Notes: generated by a model from the sequence alone, not told the origin. A DNA stretch of 64,000 nt from Acidobacteriota bacterium (GCA_021836865.1 JAKBHH010000007.1:1-64000), one strand, 5' to 3'; numbered from the stretch's first letter, positions 8,281-17,349 are shown. Made by a program: numbers and translations.

Positions 8281-10410
8281 ATGCATTTGTTCGGTATTCG
8301 TGTGTTGAAGCAGGAAGAGGCCGCACAGCTGGCCCAACCGCACTCCGGCAGGCGTTTGCGCGCCCTGGCCGCGGTCATGCTCACGCTTTCGGCGTGTGTG
8401 CCTTCGGGTTTCGCGCAACAGGCCGGGGACGTGCTCGGAGCAGGCGAGAAGAAGCCGGATCAGTCCGCTTCCGCGTTGCCTTCGGCGCCGGCTCCTGTGC
8501 GCACCCAGCCCCTCAATCTGCGCCAGTCTGAGCGGGATTTCAGCAAGCCCGCTGCCCGCGGGCTGGGCAGTCCCATCAACTGGTATCGCCCGACCTCGAT
8601 CCGCGAGGCAAATTTTGAGAACTCTGTGCGCCTGACCAATCTGGTCAAGGACGGCAAGATCTACCTGAGCCTGTCGGATGCGATTGCCCTGGCCATCGAG
8701 AACAACTACGACATTGCAATTGCACGTTACGATCTCGACATCGCGGATACCGACATTCTGCGCGCCAAAACAGGAGCCGCTCTGCTGGGTGCGCCCTCCG
8801 GCCTGGTCACCGGCACCTTAGGCGGTTCTGCTTCGGCATTGACCACGGGCGGCGGTCCAGGCGGCACTACCGTTGGTTCCGGCGGTGCCGGATCGGGCGT
8901 CAGCGGCCTCACCTTGACCACCAATGGAGCAGGTCCCGTACCGGAGCAACTAGACCCCTTGATTGGGGGAACCATTCAATGGGATCGAGCTCGCACGCAG
9001 ACGACGGGCCCCTTCAGCCCGGCAGCCGCCACGAACACAAACACATATAACTTCACTTACAATCAGGGCTTCGTTCCTGGATCGCTGTTCAATGTCACTT
9101 GGGGCAACACTCGCGCCACATCCAGCAGCCCGTTTTCCGCTTATTTCCCGAATTACACCTCCACGTTTAAGGCAACCCTAACGCAGCATCTTCTTCAGGG
9201 CGCTGGCATCTGGGTGAATAAGCGCTTCCTCTACCAGGCCCAGAACGACCGACGCATCACGGATTCGTCGTTTCGGCAGCAAATTCTTTACACCGTGAAC
9301 CAGGTGGAGACCATTTACTGGGGACTGGTCCAGAACTATGAGGATGTAGAGGCCAAGCAGCAGGCATTGGAGCAAAGCACCAAGCTCGACAGCGATACGC
9401 GGAAGCAGCTGCAGATCGGCACCATGGCTCCCCTCGACGTGGTTAATGCAGACTCGACGGTGGCTACCGACCAGCAGGCGCTGATCGCTTCGCAGAGTAA
9501 CCTGAATTATCAGCAGCAGATCATGAAGCAGGCCATCGCGCGGAATCTGAATGATCCGGCGCTGGAAACAGCTCCGATCATTCCTACTGATCGCATCGGC
9601 CTCGATGAAATTCCCGAAGAGCATCAACCGATCGAGGCGCTGGTGCAGACGGCATTCAAGAACCGCCCCGAACTGGAGCAGGCCGTGCTCACCCTGCGCA
9701 ACGACGAGATTACCCTCAAGGGCGCGCGCAACGGCCTCTTGCCCACGCTGGACATCCTCGGATACTACGGGGCGAACATCACGGGCGGCCCTGTCAACCC
9801 CAATTGCTTTTTCTTCGGTCAACCCTGCTTTGCTGCCGGAAGTGTCAGCCCTGTGCCCTCAGGCTACAGTGGTGTACTCGCAGACCTTGTGAACAGCACG
9901 GCTCCGGATAAAGGCGTGGGCTTCAATTTGAGCATCCCATTGCGCAACCGCGAAGCCCAGTCAGCGCAGGCGCGCTCGCTGATGGAATACCGTCAGGCCG
10001 AGCTTCGTCTCGAGCAGCTTTACACGCAGATTCGCATGCAGGTGGTCAACGCCCAGTTTGCCCTGACCAATGACCGCGCTCTCGTGAAGGCGGATGATGC
10101 GGCTGTCGCGTTCAATCAGCAAAGCCTTGATGCAGAAGAGAAAAAGCTCAAACTGGGCGCGTCCACCACAGCCAATGTGTTGCTGCAGGAGCGCAATCTG
10201 GCCACCGCGGAAGACAACCTCATCGCCGCGCACGCCGCTTATGCCAACGCCCGCTCCGCGCTCTTCCAGATGCTGGCCACCACATTGCAGCACTACGGCA
10301 TCAACCTGCAGGATGCAGCCACGGGCGAGGTAAATACAGCTCCTGTCGTGCCCGGCCTGCAACCGGCAAAAGCCAACGACCTGACGGCCACGCCACCGGC
10401 AAACCAGTGA
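8281..10410 (+). CDS. TolC family outer membrane protein, long form
   Basis: From ATG 8281 (GAGAGGA upstream) the protein has 709 residues, clearly longer than the 450-500 usual for TolC/OEP proteins. A signal peptide ends near PSGFAQQ. The repeated alpha-hairpin halves are seen at LSDAIALAIENNYDIAIARYDLDIADTDI and later at NRPELEQAVLTLRNDEITLKGARNGLLPTLDI. Between them lies a Gly/Ser/Thr-rich stretch around residues 165-225, probably an extracellular loop. TolC trimers form the outer membrane exit duct for efflux pumps or type I secretion. No inner-membrane pump or adaptor gene adjoins it, so its partners are encoded elsewhere. It ends in an alanine- and proline-rich tail and a strong terminator. 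Confidence 0.85.
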   Translation: MHLFGIRVLKQEEAAQLAQPHSGRRLRALAAVMLTLSACVPSGFAQQAGDVLGAGEKKPDQSASALPSAPAPVRTQPLNLRQSERDFSKPAARGLGSPINWYRPTSIREANFENSVRLTNLVKDGKIYLSLSDAIALAIENNYDIAIARYDLDIADTDILRAKTGAALLGAPSGLVTGTLGGSASALTTGGGPGGTTVGSGGAGSGVSGLTLTTNGAGPVPEQLDPLIGGTIQWDRARTQTTGPFSPAAATNTNTYNFTYNQGFVPGSLFNVTWGNTRATSSSPFSAYFPNYTSTFKATLTQHLLQGAGIWVNKRFLYQAQNDRRITDSSFRQQILYTVNQVETIYWGLVQNYEDVEAKQQALEQSTKLDSDTRKQLQIGTMAPLDVVNADSTVATDQQALIASQSNLNYQQQIMKQAIARNLNDPALETAPIIPTDRIGLDEIPEEHQPIEALVQTAFKNRPELEQAVLTLRNDEITLKGARNGLLPTLDILGYYGANITGGPVNPNCFFFGQPCFAAGSVSPVPSGYSGVLADLVNSTAPDKGVGFNLSIPLRNREAQSAQARSLMEYRQAELRLEQLYTQIRMQVVNAQFALTNDRALVKADDAAVAFNQQSLDAEEKKLKLGASTTANVLLQERNLATAEDNLIAAHAAYANARSALFQMLATTLQHYGINLQDAATGEVNTAPVVPGLQPAKANDLTATPPANQ

Positions 10411-10425
10411 TTTGTACGAATGCAC

Positions 10426-10464
10426 AAAATCAAAGGCCCGGCAGTCCGCCGGGCCTTTGATTTT
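10426..10464. terminator. Bidirectional intrinsic terminator
   Basis: Perfect 17-base inverted repeat, AAAATCAAAGGCCCGGC and its complement, around a five-base loop (AGTCC). The A-tract and T-tract flanks make it work in both directions. It lies between the convergent TolC-type gene and aroA. Confidence 0.92.
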
Positions 10465-10501
10465 CCTCCCATGAAATGCGATGGAATCTGTACAGTGCCC
10501 T

Positions 10502-11779
10502 CTATCGCTCCGCCACCTGGTCCAGCAGGTCGAAGAACTCAGGAAAGCTGATGGCCGCCGACTCCGCGCCCTGGATCAACGTCTCGCCTTCGGCGCGCAG
10601 CGCCGCCACGGCGAACGCCATGGCAATGCGATGGTCGCCGCCCGCGTCAATCGGTGCGCCGTGCAGCTTTTGCCCCCCGGGCACATCAAGTCCATCTTCA
10701 AACTCGGCGACCTCAGCGCCCATCGCGCGCAGGTTCTTCGCCACCAGCGCAATGCGGTCTGACTCTTTCACGCGTAGCTCCTTCGCATCGCGAATGCGAA
10801 TGCCCCCGCGCGTGTAAGGTGCGATGGCTGCCAGCACGGGCAATTCGTCGATCAGTTGCGCGGCCAGCGCACCGGTGATTTGCGTTGAACCCAGCCCCTC
10901 GGCAGGCGCCGAGATCTGCACCGTCCCCACCAGTTCCGCGTGCTTCTCTTCCAGGTTCAGCACGGCGATGCGCGCGCCCAGGCCGGCGATGACGTCAAGC
11001 AGAGCAGCGCGTGTCGGATTCATTCCCAGCGCGTCCAGCACCAGCGACGAGCCGGGAAACAGCGCCGCCGCGCAGAGAAAAAACGCCGCCGAGGAAATAT
11101 CTCCCGGTACCGCTGCGTCGATCGCCTGCAGCGCCTGCGGCCCGCGCACCGAAACCGACTCTGCCGTCCGCTCGATCGTAGCGCCAAAGGCCCGCAGCGC
11201 CAACTCGCTGTGGTCCCGTGTGCGAATCGCCTCGCGCACGGTGGTCACACCTTCCGTCTGCAGCCCGGCCAGCAGGACACAGGTTTTCACCTGTGCGCTC
11301 GGCACGGGCGTCGTATAGTCAATAGCTCGCAGCGGCCCGCCGTCAATCGCCAGTGGCGCATGGCCTTCGGTCAGCGTCAGGCACGCGCCCATCGCCTCCA
11401 GCGGCTTGCGAATCCGCTCCATCGGCCGTCGCGAAAGGGATGCGTCGCCCACCAGGGTGAATCGCCCCGGTTGCGCCGCCAGCAGGCCAGACATCATACG
11501 CATCGTCGATCCGGAGTTGCCGCAATCCAGCGGGTGGTCGGCCGGTGTCACATGCCCGGCCACACCCGTTACCTCCACTGAGCTGTCCTCGTGCCGCGTG
11601 ATCTTGGCGCCCAGCGACTCCATGCAGGCAAGTGTCGAGGCGCAGTCCGCACCGGTAGAAAAATTAGTAAAGCGCGATGTCCCCTCGGCAAATGCCGCCA
11701 GCATGCCGTAGCGGTGACTGATGGACTTATCGCCGGGAAGGCGCAGGCTGCCCAGGACATTGCGTGCAGGCCGAATCAT
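10502..11779 (-). CDS. aroA: 3-phosphoshikimate 1-carboxyvinyltransferase (EPSP synthase)
   Basis: The protein joins phosphoenolpyruvate to shikimate-3-phosphate in aromatic amino acid synthesis. Signature motifs are LPGDKSISHRYGMLAAF near the N-terminus, CGNSGSTMRMMSGLLAA, SLSRRPMERI, and IRDAKELRVKESDRI with the catalytic KES/DR region. I chose ATG 11779 (MIRPARNVLGSLR), giving 425 residues, because the family normally starts a few residues before this point; the frame remains open to TTG 11842. No other aro genes adjoin it. It converges on the TolC-type gene, with the shared terminator between, and the GAF-phosphatase gene ends in the other direction upstream. Confidence 0.95.
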   Translation of the reverse strand: MIRPARNVLGSLRLPGDKSISHRYGMLAAFAEGTSRFTNFSTGADCASTLACMESLGAKITRHEDSSVEVTGVAGHVTPADHPLDCGNSGSTMRMMSGLLAAQPGRFTLVGDASLSRRPMERIRKPLEAMGACLTLTEGHAPLAIDGGPLRAIDYTTPVPSAQVKTCVLLAGLQTEGVTTVREAIRTRDHSELALRAFGATIERTAESVSVRGPQALQAIDAAVPGDISSAAFFLCAAALFPGSSLVLDALGMNPTRAALLDVIAGLGARIAVLNLEEKHAELVGTVQISAPAEGLGSTQITGALAAQLIDELPVLAAIAPYTRGGIRIRDAKELRVKESDRIALVAKNLRAMGAEVAEFEDGLDVPGGQKLHGAPIDAGGDHRIAMAFAVAALRAEGETLIQGAESAAISFPEFFDLLDQVAER

Positions 11780-11872
11780 GCGTTCTTGCGTTACGGTGTG
11801 CAAAGCTTCTCCGTAGTGTGGTCTCTTCACAAGTCTAAACAATCGCCGCGGCGCGCGCCTGCGAGGTGGGCC

Positions 11873-13696
11873 TCAACGCACGCTCAGCACAATAATCGTC
11901 TCATCGTCAAAGCGGTCTCGCCCGCCCTGGAAGCGCGTCACGTCTGCAAGAATCGCCTCTGCGATTTGCGATGCAGCCTGGCCACGATGCGTGCAAAGCA
12001 GGCTGGCGAGCCGCTCGTCGCCGTACATCTCGCCCTCGTCGTTTTCCGCATCCAGTATGCCGTCGGAGATAAACACCACCGCGTCTCCCGGTTGCGTGGC
12101 AATGTTGAATTCCTCATACGTCACGTCCGGAAACAGCCCCAGCGGGAATCCCTCCGCGCGCACGGTCACGGATTCGCCGGCGCGGCAGAACACAGGTTGC
12201 ACGGCGCCCGAGTTTGCCACTTGCAGCGTCCGATTCTCGTCGTTCCACAGCGCAAACAGCAGTACGACGTATTGCGACTCAAGCTTGCGCTCCTGCAGTG
12301 CATCGTTCAGCAGCTTCAGCATCTGGGCCGGCCCAGGACAGTGTGCGGCCGCAGCACGCATAATGCCGCTTACCAGCGCTGCGAACAACGCGGCCGGCGC
12401 AGCCTTGCCGCTCACATCGCCCAGCACGATCGCAGTCTGGCCCGGTCCATAATCGAGAAAGTCGTACAGATCCCCGCCGATCGTGCGCGCCGGCAGAAAC
12501 CGGACGGCCATGTCGGCATGGGGATGCTCCGGTGCAGCCTGCGGCAGCAGCCGCAGTTGCACCTCGCGCGCCATCGCAATGTCCCGCTCCAGTTGCCTCT
12601 CCTGCCGCTTTACCGCCTGGTACAGACGCGCGTTTTCAATCGCAATCGCCACCTGTGCGGCCATCGTTGTCAGCGTCCGCTCATGTTCTTCGTTGAAAAA
12701 TGCCGCGCGCGTATGTTCCAGGTCCAGCACGCCGATAATGCGCCCCTTGTGGAACAGCGGCACAATCAATTCAGAACGCGTCTCAGGGTTCATCGGCAGA
12801 TACCGCGGATCCTTGCGGACATCGGGCACGTTGATCGGGCGCCACTCACGCACCGCCACGCCCACCAGGCCGCTGGTGATCGGAATCCGTCGCAGTGGGG
12901 CATGCGCATATCCAAACCGCCACGCATACCGCGTAATCAGCGTCTCGCCTTGGTCGTCCAGCAGCATGATGCTGAACATCTGGTAGTCGATGAGCCTGCG
13001 CAGCAGTTGGCCAATGCGCGCCAGCAGAGGGTCGAGATCCAGGATGGATGTCAACTCGGCGGAAATCTCGTTGAGTACCGTCAGTGTTTGCGCCTGCCGT
13101 GAAACGCGCGCATAGAGCCGTGCATTCTCAATCGCCTGCGCTATGCGCGAGGCGGTCATAGTCAGCAGGTGCAAATGGTCGGGGCGAAAATGGTCCGGCT
13201 TTTCGCTCTCCAGATCCATCACGCCGATCAGTCTGTTCTTGGCAATCAGCGGCACCGCCAGTTCCGACCGCATCTCTGGATTCGCTGGGATGTAGCCCTC
13301 GACCGTTGCAACATCGTTAATCAGCAGCGCTTGCCTTGTGAGGGCTACCTGACCCACAATGCCTTGGCCCAGCGGAATGCGCGCGCGCTGCACCTCGGGC
13401 GAATGACCGATCTGGAATCGCATCCGCAGATCATGCGTCCGATCGTTCAACAGCAGAATGGCAAAAATCCGATACTCGATCACTTCGCGCACCAGCTCTG
13501 AGGTGCGGCGCATTAGAGTTTCAAGATCCAACGTTGTGTTCAGAGCATCCGCCAGCTGCACCAGATAATTCAGGTCAGCCGCCTCCACGCGCGCATTCTG
13601 CGGATTCAGATACGCGAGCGGGTTATCGGGATTTGCCGGGCGATAGTCGCCCTCAAAGTCATGCGGCGCTGTCGGCTGTGGGGGAATCGATGTCAT
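11873..13696 (-). CDS. GAF-GAF-PP2C (RsbU-type) serine phosphatase
   Basis: This 607-residue soluble protein has two GAF sensor domains (about residues 50-190 and 215-365) and a SpoIIE/RsbU PP2C phosphatase domain from about 390. The phosphatase motifs are PARTIGGDLYDFLDYG, VLGDVSGKAAPAALFAAL and the closing FDDETIIVLSV, which carry the metal-binding aspartates. Such proteins dephosphorylate an anti-anti-sigma factor in partner-switching pathways that control sigma factors, in response to ligands bound by the GAF domains. No anti-sigma or STAS gene is adjacent, so the target is not evident. A short linker helix (YQAVKRQERQLERDIAMARE) probably forms a signalling coiled coil. Confidence 0.9.
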   Translation of the reverse strand: MTSIPPQPTAPHDFEGDYRPANPDNPLAYLNPQNARVEAADLNYLVQLADALNTTLDLETLMRRTSELVREVIEYRIFAILLLNDRTHDLRMRFQIGHSPEVQRARIPLGQGIVGQVALTRQALLINDVATVEGYIPANPEMRSELAVPLIAKNRLIGVMDLESEKPDHFRPDHLHLLTMTASRIAQAIENARLYARVSRQAQTLTVLNEISAELTSILDLDPLLARIGQLLRRLIDYQMFSIMLLDDQGETLITRYAWRFGYAHAPLRRIPITSGLVGVAVREWRPINVPDVRKDPRYLPMNPETRSELIVPLFHKGRIIGVLDLEHTRAAFFNEEHERTLTTMAAQVAIAIENARLYQAVKRQERQLERDIAMAREVQLRLLPQAAPEHPHADMAVRFLPARTIGGDLYDFLDYGPGQTAIVLGDVSGKAAPAALFAALVSGIMRAAAAHCPGPAQMLKLLNDALQERKLESQYVVLLFALWNDENRTLQVANSGAVQPVFCRAGESVTVRAEGFPLGLFPDVTYEEFNIATQPGDAVVFISDGILDAENDEGEMYGDERLASLLCTHRGQAASQIAEAILADVTRFQGGRDRFDDETIIVLSVR

Positions 13697-13848
13697 GCGT
13701 GTCGTAGGGAATCATATCTGACGGGGCTAAATGAAGCAGATCAAAATGGATGCGAGGAGCAGCACTCGACAACGCATGGCGGGATGAGGGATGCACGGCG
13801 GCAACCTCCGCAGATTTGCGCCGTGACGCGTTCTACCCAGGCTCGGGC

Positions 13849-14604
13849 CTACTCCGCGCCCAACTCCTGCACAATGGCTACGGATGCCGACGCGCCGATC
13901 CGGGTCGCGCCCGCCTCCAGCATGGCTCGTACATCCGCCAGCTTACGAATGCCGCCCGCAGCCTTCACTCCGCAGCGCGCACCTGCCACGCCGCGCAGCA
14001 GGGCAACGTCCGCGGCAGTGGCGCCGCCTGAGGCGAATCCGGTGGATGTCTTCAGAAAATCCGCCCCCGCCGCAATCGCAATCTCGGCCCCGCGCAGCTT
14101 CTCCTCCACGGTCAGCAGCGCCGTTTCCAGAATTACCTTCAGCAGCGCTCCGTGATGATGCGCCACCGCGGCCGCCGTGTGAATGGCGTGCGTGACCGCC
14201 TGGTTGTTCCCGCTCTTCAGTTGGCCAATGGGAATCACCATGTCCAGCTCGCGAGCGCCCAGCCGCACCAGCGCGGCGGCCTCCTGCCGCAGCGTGGAGA
14301 CTAGCGACGCTCCCAGCGGAAACCCGATCACGACGCCGACCGGAATTCCTGTCCCGTTCAGTACGCCTCCAGCCACGGGCACCCATGCCGGATTCACCAT
14401 CGCGCAGGCAAATCGGTAGCGAATCGCTTCGTCACACAAAATCTCCACCTGGTCGCGCGTGGCGTCAGGTTTCAGCAGCGTATGGTCAATCACCGCAGCC
14501 AGCGCTTGCCAGCTCGACAGGGTCTCCCCCGCAAATGCGGAGGCATCGAATGTGCCGTTGTCAAAGTCCAGATCCGCAGCGCCGATGGGGGTAATGGCTG
14601 TCAT
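13849..14604 (-). CDS. deoC: Deoxyribose-phosphate aldolase
   Basis: This 251-residue class I aldolase splits 2-deoxyribose-5-phosphate into acetaldehyde and glyceraldehyde-3-phosphate during deoxynucleoside breakdown. Visible motifs are IDHTLLKPDATRDQVE, VVIGFPLGA, ELDMVIPIGQLKSG (acidic residue), KVILETALLT (lysine) and DFLKTSTGFASGGAT, whose lysine forms the Schiff base. Start ATG 14604 is fixed by AAGGAG eight bases upstream; the open frame continues 57 codons further but has no family resemblance. The gene stands alone, without deoA/deoB/deoD neighbours; hpt, a purine salvage gene, is 500 bases away. Confidence 0.95.
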   Translation of the reverse strand: MTAITPIGAADLDFDNGTFDASAFAGETLSSWQALAAVIDHTLLKPDATRDQVEILCDEAIRYRFACAMVNPAWVPVAGGVLNGTGIPVGVVIGFPLGASLVSTLRQEAAALVRLGARELDMVIPIGQLKSGNNQAVTHAIHTAAAVAHHHGALLKVILETALLTVEEKLRGAEIAIAAGADFLKTSTGFASGGATAADVALLRGVAGARCGVKAAGGIRKLADVRAMLEAGATRIGASASVAIVQELGAE

Positions 14605-14612
14605 AGTTGCAA

Positions 14613-14618
14613 CTCCTT
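14613..14618 (-). promoter_or_regulatory. Ribosome binding site fixing the deoC start
   Basis: Minus-strand AAGGAG lies eight bases before ATG 14604 and decides between it and the longer open frame. Confidence 0.7.
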
Positions 14619-14740
14619 CTGCTCGCACTTCCGCGCCATCAGGCGCCTCGTCCGGGGGGAGTCTTCGGAATTCGAGTATAGAGCCTTCCCGAGGACCGCG
14701 CCAAATCACGCTTTGCGGCCGGGCATCTTTGCCCGCCGCT

Positions 14741-15082
14741 CTATTCAATGTCCATTCGTTCAATAAGATTGTCATGAATGCGATATGAATGGCGCACCAT
14801 CGTGTCTAGCAGCAGAGCTCCTTCGGCGTCCCGCACAACCTGGTGAACTTCGACAACAAAGCGGCCAGGCTCGGTCTCGTGAATGCGCAAAGGTTCCACG
14901 TGGGGATCGACAAGACTCCATTGCCGAGTCCAATAGGCACGCACTCCTTCAACACCATGGACGTAGCCGCCATCCATTCCGTTTACCCATGCTACTTCCG
15001 GATGCATCCGCGCCAGTACGTCCTCGATGCGGCGTGCATTGAAGTCGCGATAGGCTCCAATCAACAATTCGCGCTCATCCAA
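14741..15082 (-). CDS. NTF2-like (SnoaL) small protein
   Basis: This 113-residue protein has the N-terminal helix and curved sheet pattern of the NTF2/SnoaL fold: LLIGAYRDFNARRIEDVLARM, then HPEVAWVNGMDGGYVHGVEGVRAYW, then RFVVEVHQVVRDAEGALLLDTMVRHSYRIHDN. The fold serves as a small-molecule pocket, in isomerases, dehydratases or as an accessory domain; the activity is not predictable. Its stop lies about 19 bases before hpt ends on the same strand, so it follows hpt and precedes deoC and may be transcribed with them. Confidence 0.7.
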   Translation of the reverse strand: MDERELLIGAYRDFNARRIEDVLARMHPEVAWVNGMDGGYVHGVEGVRAYWTRQWSLVDPHVEPLRIHETEPGRFVVEVHQVVRDAEGALLLDTMVRHSYRIHDNLIERMDIE

Positions 15083-15101
15083 GGGCTGCCCTCTGCTGGA
15101 A

Positions 15102-15647
15102 TTACTCAGGGTGGTCCGGCGACATCAGGCAAATGTCCGGCAGGTTACGGTAGCGCTCCGCATAGTCCATGCCGTACCCGATCACAAAAAGGTTCGGAAT
15201 GGAAAAGCCTACATAGTCGGCGTCAATCTTCTCGATACGCCGTGATGGCTTGTCGAGCAATGTGGCAATCCGCAATGTCTTGGGGTGCTGCTGCAGAAAG
15301 ACCTTGCGCAGATAGGCAAGCGTCAGGCCGGTGTCCAGAATGTCCTCGACAATCAGAACATTCTTGCCCTCGATCGGCTCATCCAGGTCCTTGATCAGCT
15401 TCACCGCGCCCGAGGAGCGCTGGCCCTTGCCGTAGCTGGATACCGCCACAAAGTCGAAGGTTGCCTCGGCGTCTAATGCGCGCGCCAGGTCGGCCAGAAA
15501 GATGGCTGCGCCCTTGAGCACACCGACCATCACCAGCTTTTCGCCCTTCAGGTCCTTTGTGATCTGCGCGCCCATCTCTGCAACGCGTGCACCAATCTGC
15601 GCGTGGGAATATAAAACATCGAGGCCCTGATACGTGCTTGTCGGCAT
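15102..15647 (-). CDS. hpt: Hypoxanthine phosphoribosyltransferase
   Basis: This 181-residue enzyme transfers phosphoribose from PRPP to hypoxanthine or guanine in purine salvage. The PRPP-binding motif VLIVEDILDTGLTLAYL is diagnostic; LVMVGVLKGAAIFLADL and DYVGFSIPNLFVIGYGMDY are the other family blocks. Start ATG 15647 (MPTSTYQGLDVLYS) gives the usual length; the longer open frame upstream overlaps the promoter region of lgt and is not coding-like. GATACT ends six bases before the ATG and no ribosome binding site is visible. It is divergent from lgt, about 125 bases apart. Confidence 0.93.
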   Translation of the reverse strand: MPTSTYQGLDVLYSHAQIGARVAEMGAQITKDLKGEKLVMVGVLKGAAIFLADLARALDAEATFDFVAVSSYGKGQRSSGAVKLIKDLDEPIEGKNVLIVEDILDTGLTLAYLRKVFLQQHPKTLRIATLLDKPSRRIEKIDADYVGFSIPNLFVIGYGMDYAERYRNLPDICLMSPDHPE

Positions 15648-15653
15648 GTGCCT

Positions 15654-15659
15654 AGTATC
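15654..15659 (-). promoter_or_regulatory. -10-like hexamer six bases from the hpt start
   Basis: Minus-strand GATACT ends six bases before ATG 15647; transcription would begin at or next to the start codon. The -35 region is weak. Confidence 0.3.
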
Positions 15660-15758
15660 GCCTGAACCGGCTCCCTCCCGGCAAGTCCTACTGTGAAAAT
15701 CCTGCCTCACGCCTGCTTCACGCGGCCTTCCGCGACGCTTTCCTGACCGTCGCGCGTC

Positions 15759-15764
15759 TATACT
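15759..15764 (+). promoter_or_regulatory. -10-like hexamer near the lgt start
   Basis: TATACT followed by TGGA lies nine bases before ATG 15774. The ten-base TATACTTGGA also precedes ispH (35186), suggesting a shared promoter element. AAAGG between it and the ATG may still serve as a ribosome binding site. Confidence 0.3.
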
Positions 15765-15773
15765 TGGAAAGGT

Positions 15774-16556
15774 ATGATTCCTTATCTCCATCTCTGGCAC
15801 TTCAGCATCCCCACCTTTGGCCTCATGCTTTGGCTGGCCGCCGTGGCTGCCGCCCTGCTCATGGACCGCGGCTTCAAGCGCGCCGGCGTGCAGGCAGATG
15901 CCGTCAGCATCGTTGCAGTCACCGTCATCGCCGGCATTGTCGGCGCCAAGCTCTGGCATGTCATCGATACGCCCATCGAATTTCGCGAACAGGGCTGGCG
16001 CGTGTTGTGGGATTCTGCCGGCTTTGCCTGGTTTGGCGGATTGGTATTTGGCCTCTCGGCACTGATCTTCCAGGGCTGGTGGGCGCGCATCGGCGCCCTG
16101 CGTACGCTCGACCTTGCCGCGCCCTCGGCTGCCATCGGCTACGGAATCGGACGTATCGGATGCTTTCTATCCGGAGACGGCTGTTACGGCCTTCCCACAA
16201 ACCTGCCCTGGGGTATGAGTTTTCCCAACGGCATCGAGCCCACCTTTGTCCGCGTGCATCCGACACCCCTCTATGAACTCGCCGCAGGCCTACTCATCGG
16301 CTGGTGGCTTTGGAAGCGCGCTGTTAAAAAGCATCCGACCGGCTGGATCGTCGGGGAGTATCTGATCCTCAGCGGACTGGCCCGTTTCCTGGTCGAGTTC
16401 ATCCGCCGCAATCCGAAAATTCTCTGGGGCTTGTCCAATGCACAGTTGGCCAGTGCCGGTTCGGTGCTGGCGGGCATTGTCCTGCTCGTCTGGGCTGCAT
16501 CACATCGCGCAGCCAGCCCTGAGCGTTCTCGCCATACCGCTGAGCGCGCCGCCTGA
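15774..16556 (+). CDS. lgt: Prolipoprotein diacylglyceryl transferase family protein
   Basis: This 260-residue inner membrane protein has about seven hydrophobic segments and the Lgt core signature GYGIGRIGCFLSGDGCYG, with the conserved arginine. Lgt moves diacylglycerol from phosphatidylglycerol to the lipobox cysteine of prelipoproteins. Two positions differ from E. coli Lgt: the HGG of the family appears as FGG (FAWFGGLVFG) and the asparagine after GRIG is a cysteine. Variants with GCFxxGxCYG are common in deltaproteobacterial and acidobacterial relatives, so this is probably a subfamily rather than a dead enzyme. HPTPLYELAAGLLIGW is the usual later motif. Divergent from hpt. Confidence 0.85.
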   Translation: MIPYLHLWHFSIPTFGLMLWLAAVAAALLMDRGFKRAGVQADAVSIVAVTVIAGIVGAKLWHVIDTPIEFREQGWRVLWDSAGFAWFGGLVFGLSALIFQGWWARIGALRTLDLAAPSAAIGYGIGRIGCFLSGDGCYGLPTNLPWGMSFPNGIEPTFVRVHPTPLYELAAGLLIGWWLWKRAVKKHPTGWIVGEYLILSGLARFLVEFIRRNPKILWGLSNAQLASAGSVLAGIVLLVWAASHRAASPERSRHTAERAA

Positions 16557-16604
16557 ACCACAGCCCGCGCGCCGCTACAGACCTACGTCTCCAAACCACC
16601 CGCG

Positions 16605-16644
16605 CCGGGGCGGAACCCGATTCGAACTACGGGTTCCGCCCCGG
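16605..16644. terminator. Inverted repeat between lgt and a convergent gene
   Basis: Perfect 15-base arms (CCGGGGCGGAACCCG and its complement) enclose a ten-base loop. The stem is very stable but lacks a T-tract, so it is a likely but not canonical terminator for both convergent genes. Confidence 0.6.
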
Positions 16645-16656
16645 CCTCAGCCGTCC

Positions 16657-17349
16657 TCAGTTGTGCGGGTTCTCGTTCTCATCCTGCGCCTGTTCCAGTG
16701 CCGGCCGCCGCACCACGGTAATCCCATCCCGGTTCAGTAGAAAAATGGTTCCCGTATCCACCTTGGTCAGTCGCTGCGTCACGGCGGGAACCGTAGCCAG
16801 CAGGCTGGGTCGCGCAATCTCCTCGGTGTCCATCACGTAGTACGTCTGTGGCCGGCGCTCTGACGTAGCCAGCGTCTTGTCGCTGGTCAGCAGCAGCCCC
16901 GTTCGTCCAAAGGTCTCGGCTCCGCCCGCATGTTCCAGCGCCGGTTCATCCACCAGCGCCGGGGCTGCCTGATGCGACAGGTCCACCAGCGCCACGCCCG
17001 AGCCGTCCCGATAGCGAATCAGCGCGCCCTCGTCGCCCACGTCCTCAACAAAATCAAACGGGCCCTTCGCCGCAAGCGGTACATGCTTCAACGACCGGAT
17101 TCTCGATGGATCGCTCACATCCAGCACCGTTAATGACCTGCCCGCATCCGTCTCCACGTAAAGCAGCGTCCTTCCGCCGCCCGTGCTGTGCAGATAGATC
17201 GCCTCGCCGCCCGCCTGCGCCAGCGCCGGAACAGCGGCGGGCGGTTCGACAATGATGTTTTTCGAGTGTGCCCGTGAGGCGGCCAAACTCTGCACGGCTG
17301 CAAGAGCAATTGCGCTGGCTGCGACGATAACGTAGATGCGTAGCTTCAT
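16657..17349 (-). CDS. Secreted beta-propeller-like protein of unknown function
   Basis: From ATG 17349 the protein has 230 residues and a signal peptide (MKLRIYVIVAASAIALAAVQSLAA). The body consists of short beta-rich repeats ending in phrases such as SLTVLDVSDPSRI, VALVDLSHQAAPALV and YYVMDTEEIARPSL, the spacing seen in LVIVD-type beta-propellers. Only about three to four blades are present, fewer than a closed propeller, so it may dimerise or be a partial fold. AAGGGG precedes the start. I do not recognise a specific family. The gene ends at the terminator shared with lgt. Confidence 0.55.
   Translation of the reverse strand: MKLRIYVIVAASAIALAAVQSLAASRAHSKNIIVEPPAAVPALAQAGGEAIYLHSTGGGRTLLYVETDAGRSLTVLDVSDPSRIRSLKHVPLAAKGPFDFVEDVGDEGALIRYRDGSGVALVDLSHQAAPALVDEPALEHAGGAETFGRTGLLLTSDKTLATSERRPQTYYVMDTEEIARPSLLATVPAVTQRLTKVDTGTIFLLNRDGITVVRRPALEQAQDENENPHN

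Noticed and set aside
6957-8531. A 524-codon plus-strand frame across truA and the following promoter region
   Set aside because: Low-complexity Pro/Arg/Ser translation, opposite a gene with clear TruA motifs, running into the TolC-type gene in another frame.
11591-13102. A 503-codon plus-strand frame opposite aroA and the GAF-phosphatase gene
   Set aside because: Arg/His/Gln-rich shadow of two recognised minus-strand genes; crosses the boundary between them.
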